NCBI GenBank assembly: GCA_019117495.1
Contig: DWZP01000005.1
Location: 1 to 64,000 of the forward strand
Direction: 5' to 3'
Length of the DNA stretch: 64,000 bases
Source: Fusicatenibacter_A intestinipullorum
GTDB taxonomy: Bacteria; Bacillota; Negativicutes; Acidaminococcales; Acidaminococcaceae
Notes under the pieces: model-generated
Database searches by the model: none
Told to the model about the DNA's origin: nothing
Seen by the model: the letters and a program-made list of their open reading frames with translations, nothing else
In this document: one piece after another, positions 7,296 through 14,623 of the stretch
Layout: every line of letters begins with the position of its first letter
Position numbering within the stretch: the stretch's first letter is position 1
Made by a program: the position numbers and the translations under genes

Positions 7296-7545
7296 CGTCA
7301 ATTTATAAAATTTGTGCTATGAAAAAGAGAGTAGGCATAAACTGCGACGCAGAGAGCAGGGCCATGGCTGAAAGCCCCGTGATACAGGTTGTGCCGAAGT
7401 TCACTTTGGAGCATCCGTTTTGAAAATAAGTAGGAACGGCGTTTGCCGCGTTAAGGCGTTATGAGGTACAAAACAGGGTGGTACCGCGGAAGTTATGCAG
7501 CTTTCGCCCCTTTGAAGGGGCGGAGGCTTTTTTATTTTTACCGCC
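7296..7545 (+). promoter_or_regulatory. T-box leader, tRNA-Phe type
   Basis: The leader contains the exact T-box word AGGGTGGTACCGCG (7475-7488), an AGAGAG element in stem I near 7351, a plausible UUC phenylalanine specifier at 7400-7402 within GAAGTTCAC, and a 12-bp terminator (7499-7510 with 7517-7528) followed by six T. The U at the variable T-box base pairs with an A discriminator, as expected for tRNA-Phe. Uncharged tRNA-Phe would stabilise the antiterminator and turn on pheST. The downstream genes support the specificity. Confidence 0.92.
7499..7540 (+). terminator. Regulated terminator of the pheS T-box
   Basis: A 12-bp stem with loop TTTGAA, followed by TTTTTTATTTTT. It is mutually exclusive with the T-box antiterminator just upstream. 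Confidence 0.88.
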
Positions 7546-7578
7546 TGCCCCTGAATGCTGAATTTTGGGAGGTTAAGT

Positions 7579-8604
7579 ATGAGAGAAGAACTGCAAGCAC
7601 TTAAAGAGCAGGCGCTTAAAGAGCTGGAAACAGCTGCAAGCGTGGACGCGCTGAAAGATTTGCGCGTTAAGTATCTTGGCAAAAAAGGCCATATGACTGA
7701 CATCCTGCGCGGCATGGGCAGCCTGCCGGCAGAAGAAAGACCGAAAATCGGCCAGATTGTAAACGAAGTAAAAAAGGTTTTGGAAGAAGCTATTGCCGCC
7801 AAAGCCGAAGTTTTGGAAGCTGAAGCCTTAAAACAGCGTCTTGCCAGCGAGAAGGTTGACATTACGCTGCCCGGCCGCAAACCGCAGTGCGGGCATTTGC
7901 ACCCCATTACGCTGACGATGCGCGAAATTAAAAAGATTTTTATGCGCATGGGCTTTGAAGTTCTGGAAGGGCCGCAGATTGAAAGCGATTACTATAACTT
8001 TGAAGCGTTGAACCTGCCGAAAGACCATCCGGCAAGGGATATGCAGGATACCTTTTATATTACCGAAGACATTTTGCTGCGCACTCAGACTTCGCCTATG
8101 CAGGCGCGCAAAATGCAGGCAAGCGTGCCGGATTCCCCAATCCGCATGATTTCGCCGGGCACTGTATACCGCAACGACTACGATGCAACCCATTCGCCTA
8201 TGTTCCATCAGGTGGAAGGTTTGGTGCTGGGCAAGGATATCAGCCTTGCCGATTTAAAAGGCACGTTGGAAACCTTCTGCAAGGAAATGTTCGGCAGCAG
8301 CGTAAGTATCCGCCTGCGCCCGAGTTATTTCCCGTTTACCGAACCGAGTGCGGAAGTTGATATTTCCTGCGTTATCTGCGGCGGCAAAGGCTGCCGTGTG
8401 TGCAAAAACAGCGGCTGGCTGGAAATTTTAGGCAGCGGCATGGTACACCCCAACGTACTGCGCATGAGCGGCTACGACCCCGAAAAAACCAGCGGCTATG
8501 CTTTTGGCATGGGCGTAGAACGTATTGCCATGCTTAAATACGGCATTGACGATTTGCGTTTATTCTTTGAAAATGATTTGCGGTTCATCCGCCAGTTTAA
8601 ATAA
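7579..8604 (+). CDS. pheS: Phenylalanyl-tRNA synthetase alpha subunit
   Basis: This 341-residue class II synthetase subunit carries the catalytic site of the alpha2-beta2 enzyme. An N-terminal coiled-coil (about residues 1-85) binds tRNA. The catalytic core shows class II motif 2 (GTVYRNDYDATHSPMFHQVEG) and motif 3 (GYAFGMGVERIAMLKYGI). The start is ATG 7579 behind GGGAGG; a longer in-frame ATG at 7555 lies too close to the T-box terminator and has no good binding site. pheT follows 11 bases later. Confidence 0.97.
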   Translation: MREELQALKEQALKELETAASVDALKDLRVKYLGKKGHMTDILRGMGSLPAEERPKIGQIVNEVKKVLEEAIAAKAEVLEAEALKQRLASEKVDITLPGRKPQCGHLHPITLTMREIKKIFMRMGFEVLEGPQIESDYYNFEALNLPKDHPARDMQDTFYITEDILLRTQTSPMQARKMQASVPDSPIRMISPGTVYRNDYDATHSPMFHQVEGLVLGKDISLADLKGTLETFCKEMFGSSVSIRLRPSYFPFTEPSAEVDISCVICGGKGCRVCKNSGWLEILGSGMVHPNVLRMSGYDPEKTSGYAFGMGVERIAMLKYGIDDLRLFFENDLRFIRQFK

Positions 8605-8615
8605 GGAGGGGTACC

Positions 8616-11048
8616 ATGTTAGCATCTGTTGATTGGCTTAAACAATATGTAGATATTGATGTCACTCCTGAGGAGCTGGCTGAAAAACTTACCCGCGTAG
8701 GGCTGGAGGTTGAAAGCGTAAACCATCTCGGTGAAGGGCTGGAAGGCGTTGTTACCGGCAAGGTAACGCATATCGAGCGCCATCCTAACTCTGACCATTT
8801 GTGGATTTGCAAAATGGATGTCGGCGGGCCGGAAATTCTGCAAATTTTAACCGGTGCGCAGAACGTTCACCAATATGATATGGTGCCGGTAGCAGTTATC
8901 GGCTCTCGTCTGCCGAACGGCATGACGCTTAAAAAAGCAAAAATGCGCGGCCTTGATTCCTTTGGTATGCTGTGCAGCGCGGCTGAACTTGGCATTGACG
9001 CCAAACTTTTGCTGCCGGAACAGCGCGAAGGCATTTTTATTCTGCCGCCGGATACACCGGTTGGCGTGGATATTAAAAAAGTGCTCGGCCTTGACGACGT
9101 AGTGCTTGATATTGACCTTACCGCCAACCGCGGCGACTGCACCAATATTATCGGCCTGGCGCGTGAAGCTGCAGCCGTACTTGGCAAAGAACTGCGCATG
9201 CCGGATATGAGCGTTAAAGAAGCTGCCGGCGGCAGTGCTGCTGATATGGCAGCCATTGAAGTTGACGCCAAAGATTTGTGTAGCCGTTTTGCAGTGCGCG
9301 TGCTGAAAAACATTAAAATCGGGCCCAGCCCGGAATGGATGCAGAAACACCTGCGTGCCTGCGGTATGCGCCCGATAAGCAACGTTGTTGACGTAACCAA
9401 CTATGTAATGCTGGAACTTGGCCAGCCGATGCATGCTTATGATTATGACAAGGTAGGCGGGCATAAACTTATTGTGCGCCGAGCTGCAGACGGTGAAAAA
9501 CTGGTAACTTTGGACGGGCAGGAACGCATTTTAACCCCGGACATGATTACCATTGCCGACCCTGACCATGCTGTTGGCCTTGGCGGCGTTATGGGCGGTT
9601 TGGAAACCGAAGTTACCGGCGAAACCGTTAACGTAATGCTGGAAGCCGCAACCTTTAACGGGCCTTCCATCCGCCGTACTTCCAAAGCGCTGGGGCTGCG
9701 CAGTGAAGCCTCCGGACGTTTTGAACGCGGCGTTGATACGGTGCTGAACCATAATGCTTTAAACCGCGCCGTACACCTGTTGGAACAGATGGGTGCCTGC
9801 AAAACGGTTTGCGGTATTGTAGAAGATTATCCGGAAGAAGTTAAACCTGCTGTTATCCGCGTAACTCCGCAGGCTATTAACAGCCGTATCGGCGTGGAAA
9901 TTGCCGCTGAAGAAATGGTTGATATTCTTAAAAAATTACAGTTCGGCGTGGAATACAACGGCGGCGTATTAACCGTTACCGCTCCTTCCTGGCGTTATGA
10001 CATCAGCTGTGACGCCGATATCAGCGAAGAAATTGCCAGAATGCATTCTTATGACAAGATTGAATCGCATAATCCGGATTTGCCGCTGGTACAGGGCCGT
10101 CAGGCTGTAATTGACGATGTATGCGAAGAAATTGAGGATTATCTTGTTGCTGCCGGTTTGAACGAAGTTATGACTTACAGCTTCATTAACCCCAATTCTT
10201 TTGATAAAATTCTGCTGGACGAAGCAGATAGCCGCCGCGGCGCCATTGAACTGATGAACCCGCTGAGCGACGAATTTAAGGTAATGCGCACAAGCATGCT
10301 GCCGGGTATGCTTAATACGGCGGCTTATAACCAGGCCCGCCAGGCAGAATCCGTTAAGATTTTTGAAATCGGCAAGGTATTTTTGCCCAAGGCTCTGCCG
10401 CTTAAAGAACTGCCGGAAGAAAAACCGGTTTTATGTGCCGTACTTGCCGGAAGACGCAGCAGCCTTAACTGGACTGAAACCAAAGACGAAGTTGATTTTT
10501 ACGATATGAAGGGCGCAGTGGAAGGACTTTTGGAAAATTTGCAGATTGCAGGCGCAAAATATGTGCCGGTGGCTCAGCCTTACCTGCACCCCGGCAAGAG
10601 CTGTGCCGTTGAATACGAAGGCAGGGTAATTGGCTGGTTCGGCGAATTGCACCCGACCGTTGCCGGAAACTACGGCCTTAACGGCAGTGTATGCGTGCTG
10701 GAACTGGAAGTTGAACCGCTTGTTGCAAGTGCATCCCATGTTCCGCAGTTTGTACATCTGCCCAAATATCCTGCAACCTCGCGCGATATTGCGGTTGTTG
10801 TACCGCTGGAAGTTGCCATGGAAGAACTGGAGGCAGTTATCCGTGCTAACGCGGGCAGCCTGCTGAAACAGGTAAAAGTATTTGATGTTTACACCGGTAA
10901 ACAGGTGGAAGCAGGTTATAAATCTATGGCGTTTAACTTAACCTTCCAGGCAGACGACCGTACTTTAACGGATGAAGAAATTGATGCCGTTATTAAAAAT
11001 GTTGTGGAAAAAGTTGGCGAAGCCTACAAAGCTAAATTAAGAGATTAA
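8616..11048 (+). CDS. pheT: Phenylalanyl-tRNA synthetase beta subunit
   Basis: At 810 residues this is the standard bacterial beta subunit. Domains in order: an EMAP-like tRNA-binding domain (about 40-150, with HPNSDHLWICKMDVG), the B3/B4 editing domain that hydrolyses mischarged Tyr-tRNA-Phe (about 210-380), the B5 domain, a catalytic-like domain (ending around 690) and a C-terminal ferredoxin-fold anticodon-binding domain (FPKYPATSRDIAVVV-like, about 715-810). It is preceded by AAGGAGGGG and followed by a strong terminator. Confidence 0.97.
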   Translation: MLASVDWLKQYVDIDVTPEELAEKLTRVGLEVESVNHLGEGLEGVVTGKVTHIERHPNSDHLWICKMDVGGPEILQILTGAQNVHQYDMVPVAVIGSRLPNGMTLKKAKMRGLDSFGMLCSAAELGIDAKLLLPEQREGIFILPPDTPVGVDIKKVLGLDDVVLDIDLTANRGDCTNIIGLAREAAAVLGKELRMPDMSVKEAAGGSAADMAAIEVDAKDLCSRFAVRVLKNIKIGPSPEWMQKHLRACGMRPISNVVDVTNYVMLELGQPMHAYDYDKVGGHKLIVRRAADGEKLVTLDGQERILTPDMITIADPDHAVGLGGVMGGLETEVTGETVNVMLEAATFNGPSIRRTSKALGLRSEASGRFERGVDTVLNHNALNRAVHLLEQMGACKTVCGIVEDYPEEVKPAVIRVTPQAINSRIGVEIAAEEMVDILKKLQFGVEYNGGVLTVTAPSWRYDISCDADISEEIARMHSYDKIESHNPDLPLVQGRQAVIDDVCEEIEDYLVAAGLNEVMTYSFINPNSFDKILLDEADSRRGAIELMNPLSDEFKVMRTSMLPGMLNTAAYNQARQAESVKIFEIGKVFLPKALPLKELPEEKPVLCAVLAGRRSSLNWTETKDEVDFYDMKGAVEGLLENLQIAGAKYVPVAQPYLHPGKSCAVEYEGRVIGWFGELHPTVAGNYGLNGSVCVLELEVEPLVASASHVPQFVHLPKYPATSRDIAVVVPLEVAMEELEAVIRANAGSLLKQVKVFDVYTGKQVEAGYKSMAFNLTFQADDRTLTDEEIDAVIKNVVEKVGEAYKAKLRD

Positions 11049-11070
11049 TTTTAATATTAATGGCAAAGTG

Positions 11071-11097
11071 CCGCCGGGTTTATTCCGGCGGTTTTTG
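11071..11097 (+). terminator. Terminator of pheST
   Basis: CCGCCGG (11071-11077) pairs with CCGGCGG (11085-11091), followed by five T. Confidence 0.88.
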
Positions 11098-11137
11098 CTG
11101 TTTTAGGGCAAATTTTTAAAGCCTGTGCCCTTAAAAG

Positions 11138-11166
11138 TTGCCGTGGCGGCGATAAAAGTTTATAAT
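11138..11166 (+). promoter_or_regulatory. Promoter of the small unknown/CYTH pair
   Basis: TTGCCG (11138-11143) and TATAAT (11161-11166) with a 17-bp spacer, 34 bases before the start codon. Confidence 0.7.
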
Positions 11167-11199
11167 TAATTTAAAAGAACACGGAAAGAAGGTGCGTTT

Positions 11200-11454
11200 A
11201 TGAAACTTTATGTATGGCGCCATAACAAAACCTACCATAGCCACAGCATGATACAGGAACCCTGCGTTAACACGGAATTTTACCTTGATGCCATTGCCAT
11301 TGTGGCGGCAGAAAGTCTTGAAGAAGCGCTTAAACTGTTGGAGGAGCAGCATAAAGGCTGGCGCACGGATGATTTGCGTGAACTTGAACCTACTGTTTAC
11401 AGTCTTGATGAAGGTAAAGTTATTTTTACCGAACTGAGAGGCTCAATCGCCTAA
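11200..11454 (+). CDS. Small protein of unknown function
   Basis: This 84-residue cytoplasmic protein has no signal peptide or membrane segment. The sequence is compact (MKLYVWRHNKTYHSHSMI, then an AESLEEALKLLEEQ helix). It has a good ribosome binding site (GAAAGAAGG), its own promoter and a start codon 13 bases before the CYTH gene, so it is probably real and co-transcribed. I do not recognise a family. Confidence 0.7.
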   Translation: MKLYVWRHNKTYHSHSMIQEPCVNTEFYLDAIAIVAAESLEEALKLLEEQHKGWRTDDLRELEPTVYSLDEGKVIFTELRGSIA

Positions 11455-11467
11455 AAGGAGTGTAAAA

Positions 11468-12112
11468 ATGCCGGCAGAAATTGAAATAAAACTTAATATT
11501 GGGGCGGAGGCTTTGCAAAAACTGCTTGCTTCTCCGCTTGTAGCGGATAAAATTATCAGCGGCAGCGAAGCCGTACACCACCTTGAAACTTCGTATTATG
11601 ATACGCCGTCTTTTAAACTGATGCACAGCGGCATTGCTTACCGCGTGCGCAAAAACGGCACTAAATACGAAGCCAGCATTAAAACGGAAAAAGAAGCTCA
11701 CGGCGGGTTTTCCAGCCGCAACGAATATAATGTTGATTTGCCTGACGGCAAGCCTGTTTTGCAGGGGTTTAAAGAAGAAGGCTTTGATACGGATTTGGAA
11801 AAACTTATTGCCGGTGAGCCGCTTGTAAAACTGTTTACCGTTGATGTTGAGCGCAGGCTGTGCCTGCTTAAAATAAGCGCGGCTACAACGGTGGAGCTGG
11901 CGGTTGACCGCGGCAAAATTATTTCCGGCATAACCGGAAAGGAATGTGCTGTTAACGAAACGGAACTGGAAATTAAAAGCGGTACGAAAGAAGACCTGCT
12001 TGCCTATGCCGGGCAGATTGCAAAACTGGTGCCTGTAACACCGGAAAACCGCAGTAAGTATGAGCGCGGCATGAAGCTGTGCGGTATAAATTTAACAAGG
12101 CCCGCAAAATAA
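11468..12112 (+). CDS. CYTH-domain triphosphatase-like protein
   Basis: This 214-residue protein consists of one CYTH domain, the triphosphate tunnel fold of inorganic triphosphatases, thiamine triphosphatases and class IV adenylate cyclases. The hallmark E-x-E-x-K is present as EIEIKL at residues 4-9, followed by YYDTPSFKL, YRVRKNG and paired basic/acidic strands (NETELEIKSG). A metal-dependent tripolyphosphatase activity is the most likely; the substrate cannot be fixed from sequence. It shares a promoter with the 84-residue gene upstream. Confidence 0.85.
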   Translation: MPAEIEIKLNIGAEALQKLLASPLVADKIISGSEAVHHLETSYYDTPSFKLMHSGIAYRVRKNGTKYEASIKTEKEAHGGFSSRNEYNVDLPDGKPVLQGFKEEGFDTDLEKLIAGEPLVKLFTVDVERRLCLLKISAATTVELAVDRGKIISGITGKECAVNETELEIKSGTKEDLLAYAGQIAKLVPVTPENRSKYERGMKLCGINLTRPAK

Positions 12113-12113
12113 A

Positions 12114-12147
12114 AAAACGGTATTGCCGTAAAAGGCAATACCGTTTT
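12114..12147. terminator. Bidirectional terminator between convergent genes
   Basis: AAAACGGTATTGCC (12114-12127) pairs perfectly with GGCAATACCGTTTT (12134-12147). The A run on one side and T run on the other let it stop both the CYTH transcript and the leftward lrgAB transcript. Confidence 0.88.
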
Positions 12148-12166
12148 GCATATATAGTGTTAAATT

Positions 12167-12886
12167 TTAAAATAAGCTTTCCATAAACGGCAGCAGAATA
12201 GGAGCCAAAATGGAAGTTGCTATGCCTGTAAGCCCTATGGAAGCACCGCCGATTGCCAGCTGCAAGGCATTTTTGCCGGCGCAGACGCTGGTGCCGAGCC
12301 CGTGGCTGGAAGCGCCTATGGAAAGGCCGATGGCAATGTTGTTTTTAATTTTTAAAGCTTCTAAAATTTTGTGGTTAAAGGTTGCGCCAAGCATGCCTGT
12401 AAAAATTACACAGGCGGCCGTAAGTGCCGGAATACCGCCGATAGCGGAAGAAATATCCATGGCAATAGGCGTTGTTACGGATTTTGGAATCATGGAAAGC
12501 AGCACCTGGCTGCTTGCGCCGAACATTTTGCCGCAAATGAAGATGCTGACAATGCCTGTAACAGTAGCAACAAGAATACCGCTTATAATTACCGGCAGGT
12601 TTTCTTTTATAATGCGCCTGTTGTTGTACAGCGGCAGGGCCAGCGCCACGGTGGCAGGGCCGAGCAGAAAGTTGATAAAGCCTGCGCCTGTTTCGTAATC
12701 CTCGTATGTAATATACGGCTCCTGAAAATAAATAAAGGCAATTATTATTGGGCACGCCAGTACAAACGGCGGAATAATGTTCAGTTCAAACTTATCTACA
12801 ATAATTTCGCATATTACATAAACAACAATGGTAAGGGCAATACCAAACAGCGGCGATTGTATGAAGGCTTCGGGTAAAAAAGTCAT
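12167..12886 (-). CDS. lrgB: LrgB-family membrane protein
   Basis: This 239-residue protein has about seven hydrophobic segments and the LrgB/CidB signature MIPKSVTTPIAMDISSAIGG, followed by ASSHGLGTS and a Gly-rich C-terminal helix. In Bacillus and Staphylococcus LrgB partners LrgA; the pair was first described as antiholin-like and later linked to pyruvate or glycolate transport. Its start overlaps the stop of lrgA by four bases, indicating translational coupling. Confidence 0.92.
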   Translation of the reverse strand: MTFLPEAFIQSPLFGIALTIVVYVICEIIVDKFELNIIPPFVLACPIIIAFIYFQEPYITYEDYETGAGFINFLLGPATVALALPLYNNRRIIKENLPVIISGILVATVTGIVSIFICGKMFGASSQVLLSMIPKSVTTPIAMDISSAIGGIPALTAACVIFTGMLGATFNHKILEALKIKNNIAIGLSIGASSHGLGTSVCAGKNALQLAIGGASIGLTGIATSILAPILLPFMESLF

Positions 12887-13251
12887 TTTCCTGCACCGCC
12901 TTTACTTTTAAGCATAAAGTTTAAAAACACAGCCGTTACAATCAGTATCATAAAACTGCTTATAATAACGGTAGCCACAATGGCGGTGCTTTCTGCAAGA
13001 ATAACATCCAGATACAGCAAAATGCTTACGCCTGCCGGTAAAAAGAGCATGCCCATTTTTTCTATTAAAATATTGCAGACATCTTCAATGGTACGCACCC
13101 TTATAATGCCGCTGAGCAAAAGTACCAGCAGCATAATCATTGCCAGCAGCGCAGGCGGAAATTTAATGCCGCATAAATTAAGCGCAACCGTACTGACGCC
13201 CTGCAAAAAAAGCAGTACAGCAGTTCCTTTCAAAATTGATGATGGTGTCAT
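12883..13251 (-). CDS. lrgA: LrgA/CidA-family membrane protein
   Basis: This 122-residue protein with four hydrophobic segments has the LrgA/CidA pattern (GTAVLLFLQGVS, FPPALLAMIMLLVLLL, FLPAGVSILLY). The start at ATG 13251 is set by GAGAGGGG upstream; an extension to 13311 would swallow the ribosome binding site. It forms a two-gene unit with lrgB, which it overlaps by four bases. The substrate is unknown. Confidence 0.9.
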   Translation of the reverse strand: MTPSSILKGTAVLLFLQGVSTVALNLCGIKFPPALLAMIMLLVLLLSGIIRVRTIEDVCNILIEKMGMLFLPAGVSILLYLDVILAESTAIVATVIISSFMILIVTAVFLNFMLKSKGGAGK

Positions 13252-13363
13252 AATTTTCTTTCCCCTCTCAAAAAATAAAGTAATGTGTATATTTTGCTTC
13301 CGCAGCGTCAATTTGTCAAGTTAAAATAATGAAAAAATTTATCACAAAAACATAAAAAAATAT

Positions 13364-13391
13364 TTGACTTTTTGACTTTTATTGCTATAAT
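13364..13391 (+). promoter_or_regulatory. Strong rightward promoter without a downstream sense gene
   Basis: TTGACT (13364-13369) and an extended -10 TGCTATAAT (hexamer 13386-13391) are 16 bp apart. Transcription would run rightward from about 13398, antisense into the leftward gene at 13435-14496. No rightward coding region starts before clpB. Confidence 0.5.
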
Positions 13392-13395
13392 ATAA

Positions 13396-13421
13396 AACAG
13401 GAGCAGAAAAATGCCCCTGTT
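13396..13421 (-). terminator. Terminator of the leftward membrane-protein gene
   Basis: AACAGGAGCA (13396-13405) pairs with TGCCCCTGTT (13412-13421) with one mismatch. Read leftward it is followed by TTTTATATTAT. Read rightward it forms the very 5' end of the antisense transcript predicted from 13364. Confidence 0.65.
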
Positions 13422-13434
13422 AATAAATATGCTG

Positions 13435-14496
13435 TTAACGCACAGCAAGGTAAATTATTAAAAGTAAAATAATTGCCAAAAGCGTAACGGCACTCATGCC
13501 GATATATTCAAAACGGTACATGGATACTTCTTCGTTAAGAAGATTGTAGCTGCGCTGAATGACAAGCATTTTGTTTTCAATGTTATCCTTCCAAACCGAA
13601 GCACGCAGAAGGTCGAGATAGCGCGTGTAAATGCGCGCGTAGAAAATATCTTCCGTAACCTGCAAAGCATTGTTGATATTGCTTGTTAATGTGCTTACAT
13701 CAGCCATCAGTTCCATCAGCCTGCCGCGTATTTTGCGGTAGCTTGTCTGGCGGCTGCCGGTGCTGCCTTTTTCGGCGGCTTCCAGCTCATCGTAAGTGCG
13801 GTCAATGGCTTCGTTAAGCGCATTGTCATAGTAGCGCAGTTCCAGAAACTGGGCGTTGGCAAATTCCAGAAGGTCGGGAACGTCAAGGCTGCCGCTGGGG
13901 TCATACACAACGGCGGAATCCCACGCAAGGTAGCATACGTCGTCGGCGTAGGTAAACCGGTTGGCCAGTGTTTCGGCGCGTGTTTCCGGGCTTACGGGAG
14001 TGCGGTCTTTCAAAAGCAGCGGCACAATATCCCAGTTTTCGGGCACTTTGTCCTGAAAATAATAAACTACAAAATCTTCGTCAAAGTCGGAAACGCGCTC
14101 ATTGCTGCACGCCGGGCGGATGGTTTCCAAAACGGCGTCAAGGTAAGAACGGATTTCGTCTTCCGGCATGTTTTCGCTGACGATGGACATATCCATGTAT
14201 TCATCAAAAGTTACATCATCTTCAAAATGAATACGCAGAATAAGGCTGATAACGCCTAAATCAAAAATGCGGGCTTTAACTTCGGTAAGATAAGTACCGT
14301 TGCCCAGCTTCATATCATGGGAACCAAGCTCAACAAGAACCGGCGGGTCCTTAAAAGTAATAGACTTGGTAGATATACGGTCCAGGCGGAGCCTGGAAGC
14401 GATTTTGTTGCGGCTGGTCCAAAGGGCCTGCACCAAATCAAGGTCAATTTCGTCGGCAACGTCAAAAAGACGGTATACAATCATGGATGTATTCAT
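13435..14496 (-). CDS. Membrane-anchored protein of unknown function
   Basis: This 353-residue protein has a cytoplasmic N-terminal region of about 325 residues and a single C-terminal membrane helix (SAVTLLAIILLLIIYLAV). Helical, charged segments precede the anchor. The overall plan, with a globular domain containing EDFVVYYF-like and AQFLELRYYDNAL segments, then a helical linker and a tail anchor, recalls the RMD1/YagE (DUF155) family, but I do not see enough matching positions to assign it. It has its own ribosome binding site (GGAGG) and is divergent from clpB, sharing a 127-bp intergenic region with it. Confidence 0.75.
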   Translation of the reverse strand: MNTSMIVYRLFDVADEIDLDLVQALWTSRNKIASRLRLDRISTKSITFKDPPVLVELGSHDMKLGNGTYLTEVKARIFDLGVISLILRIHFEDDVTFDEYMDMSIVSENMPEDEIRSYLDAVLETIRPACSNERVSDFDEDFVVYYFQDKVPENWDIVPLLLKDRTPVSPETRAETLANRFTYADDVCYLAWDSAVVYDPSGSLDVPDLLEFANAQFLELRYYDNALNEAIDRTYDELEAAEKGSTGSRQTSYRKIRGRLMELMADVSTLTSNINNALQVTEDIFYARIYTRYLDLLRASVWKDNIENKMLVIQRSYNLLNEEVSMYRFEYIGMSAVTLLAIILLLIIYLAVR

Positions 14497-14623
14497 AAAA
14501 TATCCTCCGTGAAAAAAGCATTTACTTGCATATTCGCCGCCGGAAGCGGTTTCCCTGCGTATTTAACATAAAAATTTATGTAAAATATTTTACTGTTTAT
14601 ACAGTTTGAAGGAGGTTAGCGCT

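Noticed and set aside
12210..12877. Rightward open frames across 12.2-12.9 kb
   Set aside because: They lie opposite the clear LrgB frame, have unlikely compositions and no binding sites.
13435..14496. Assignment to the RMD1/YagE (DUF155) family
   Set aside because: Only the general plan and tail anchor are similar; too few conserved positions to call.
14497..14623. CIRCE/HrcA operator or CtsR site before clpB
   Set aside because: I found neither the TTAGCACTC-type inverted repeat nor a clear heptad repeat; only AT-rich palindromes such as ACATAAAAATTTATGT.
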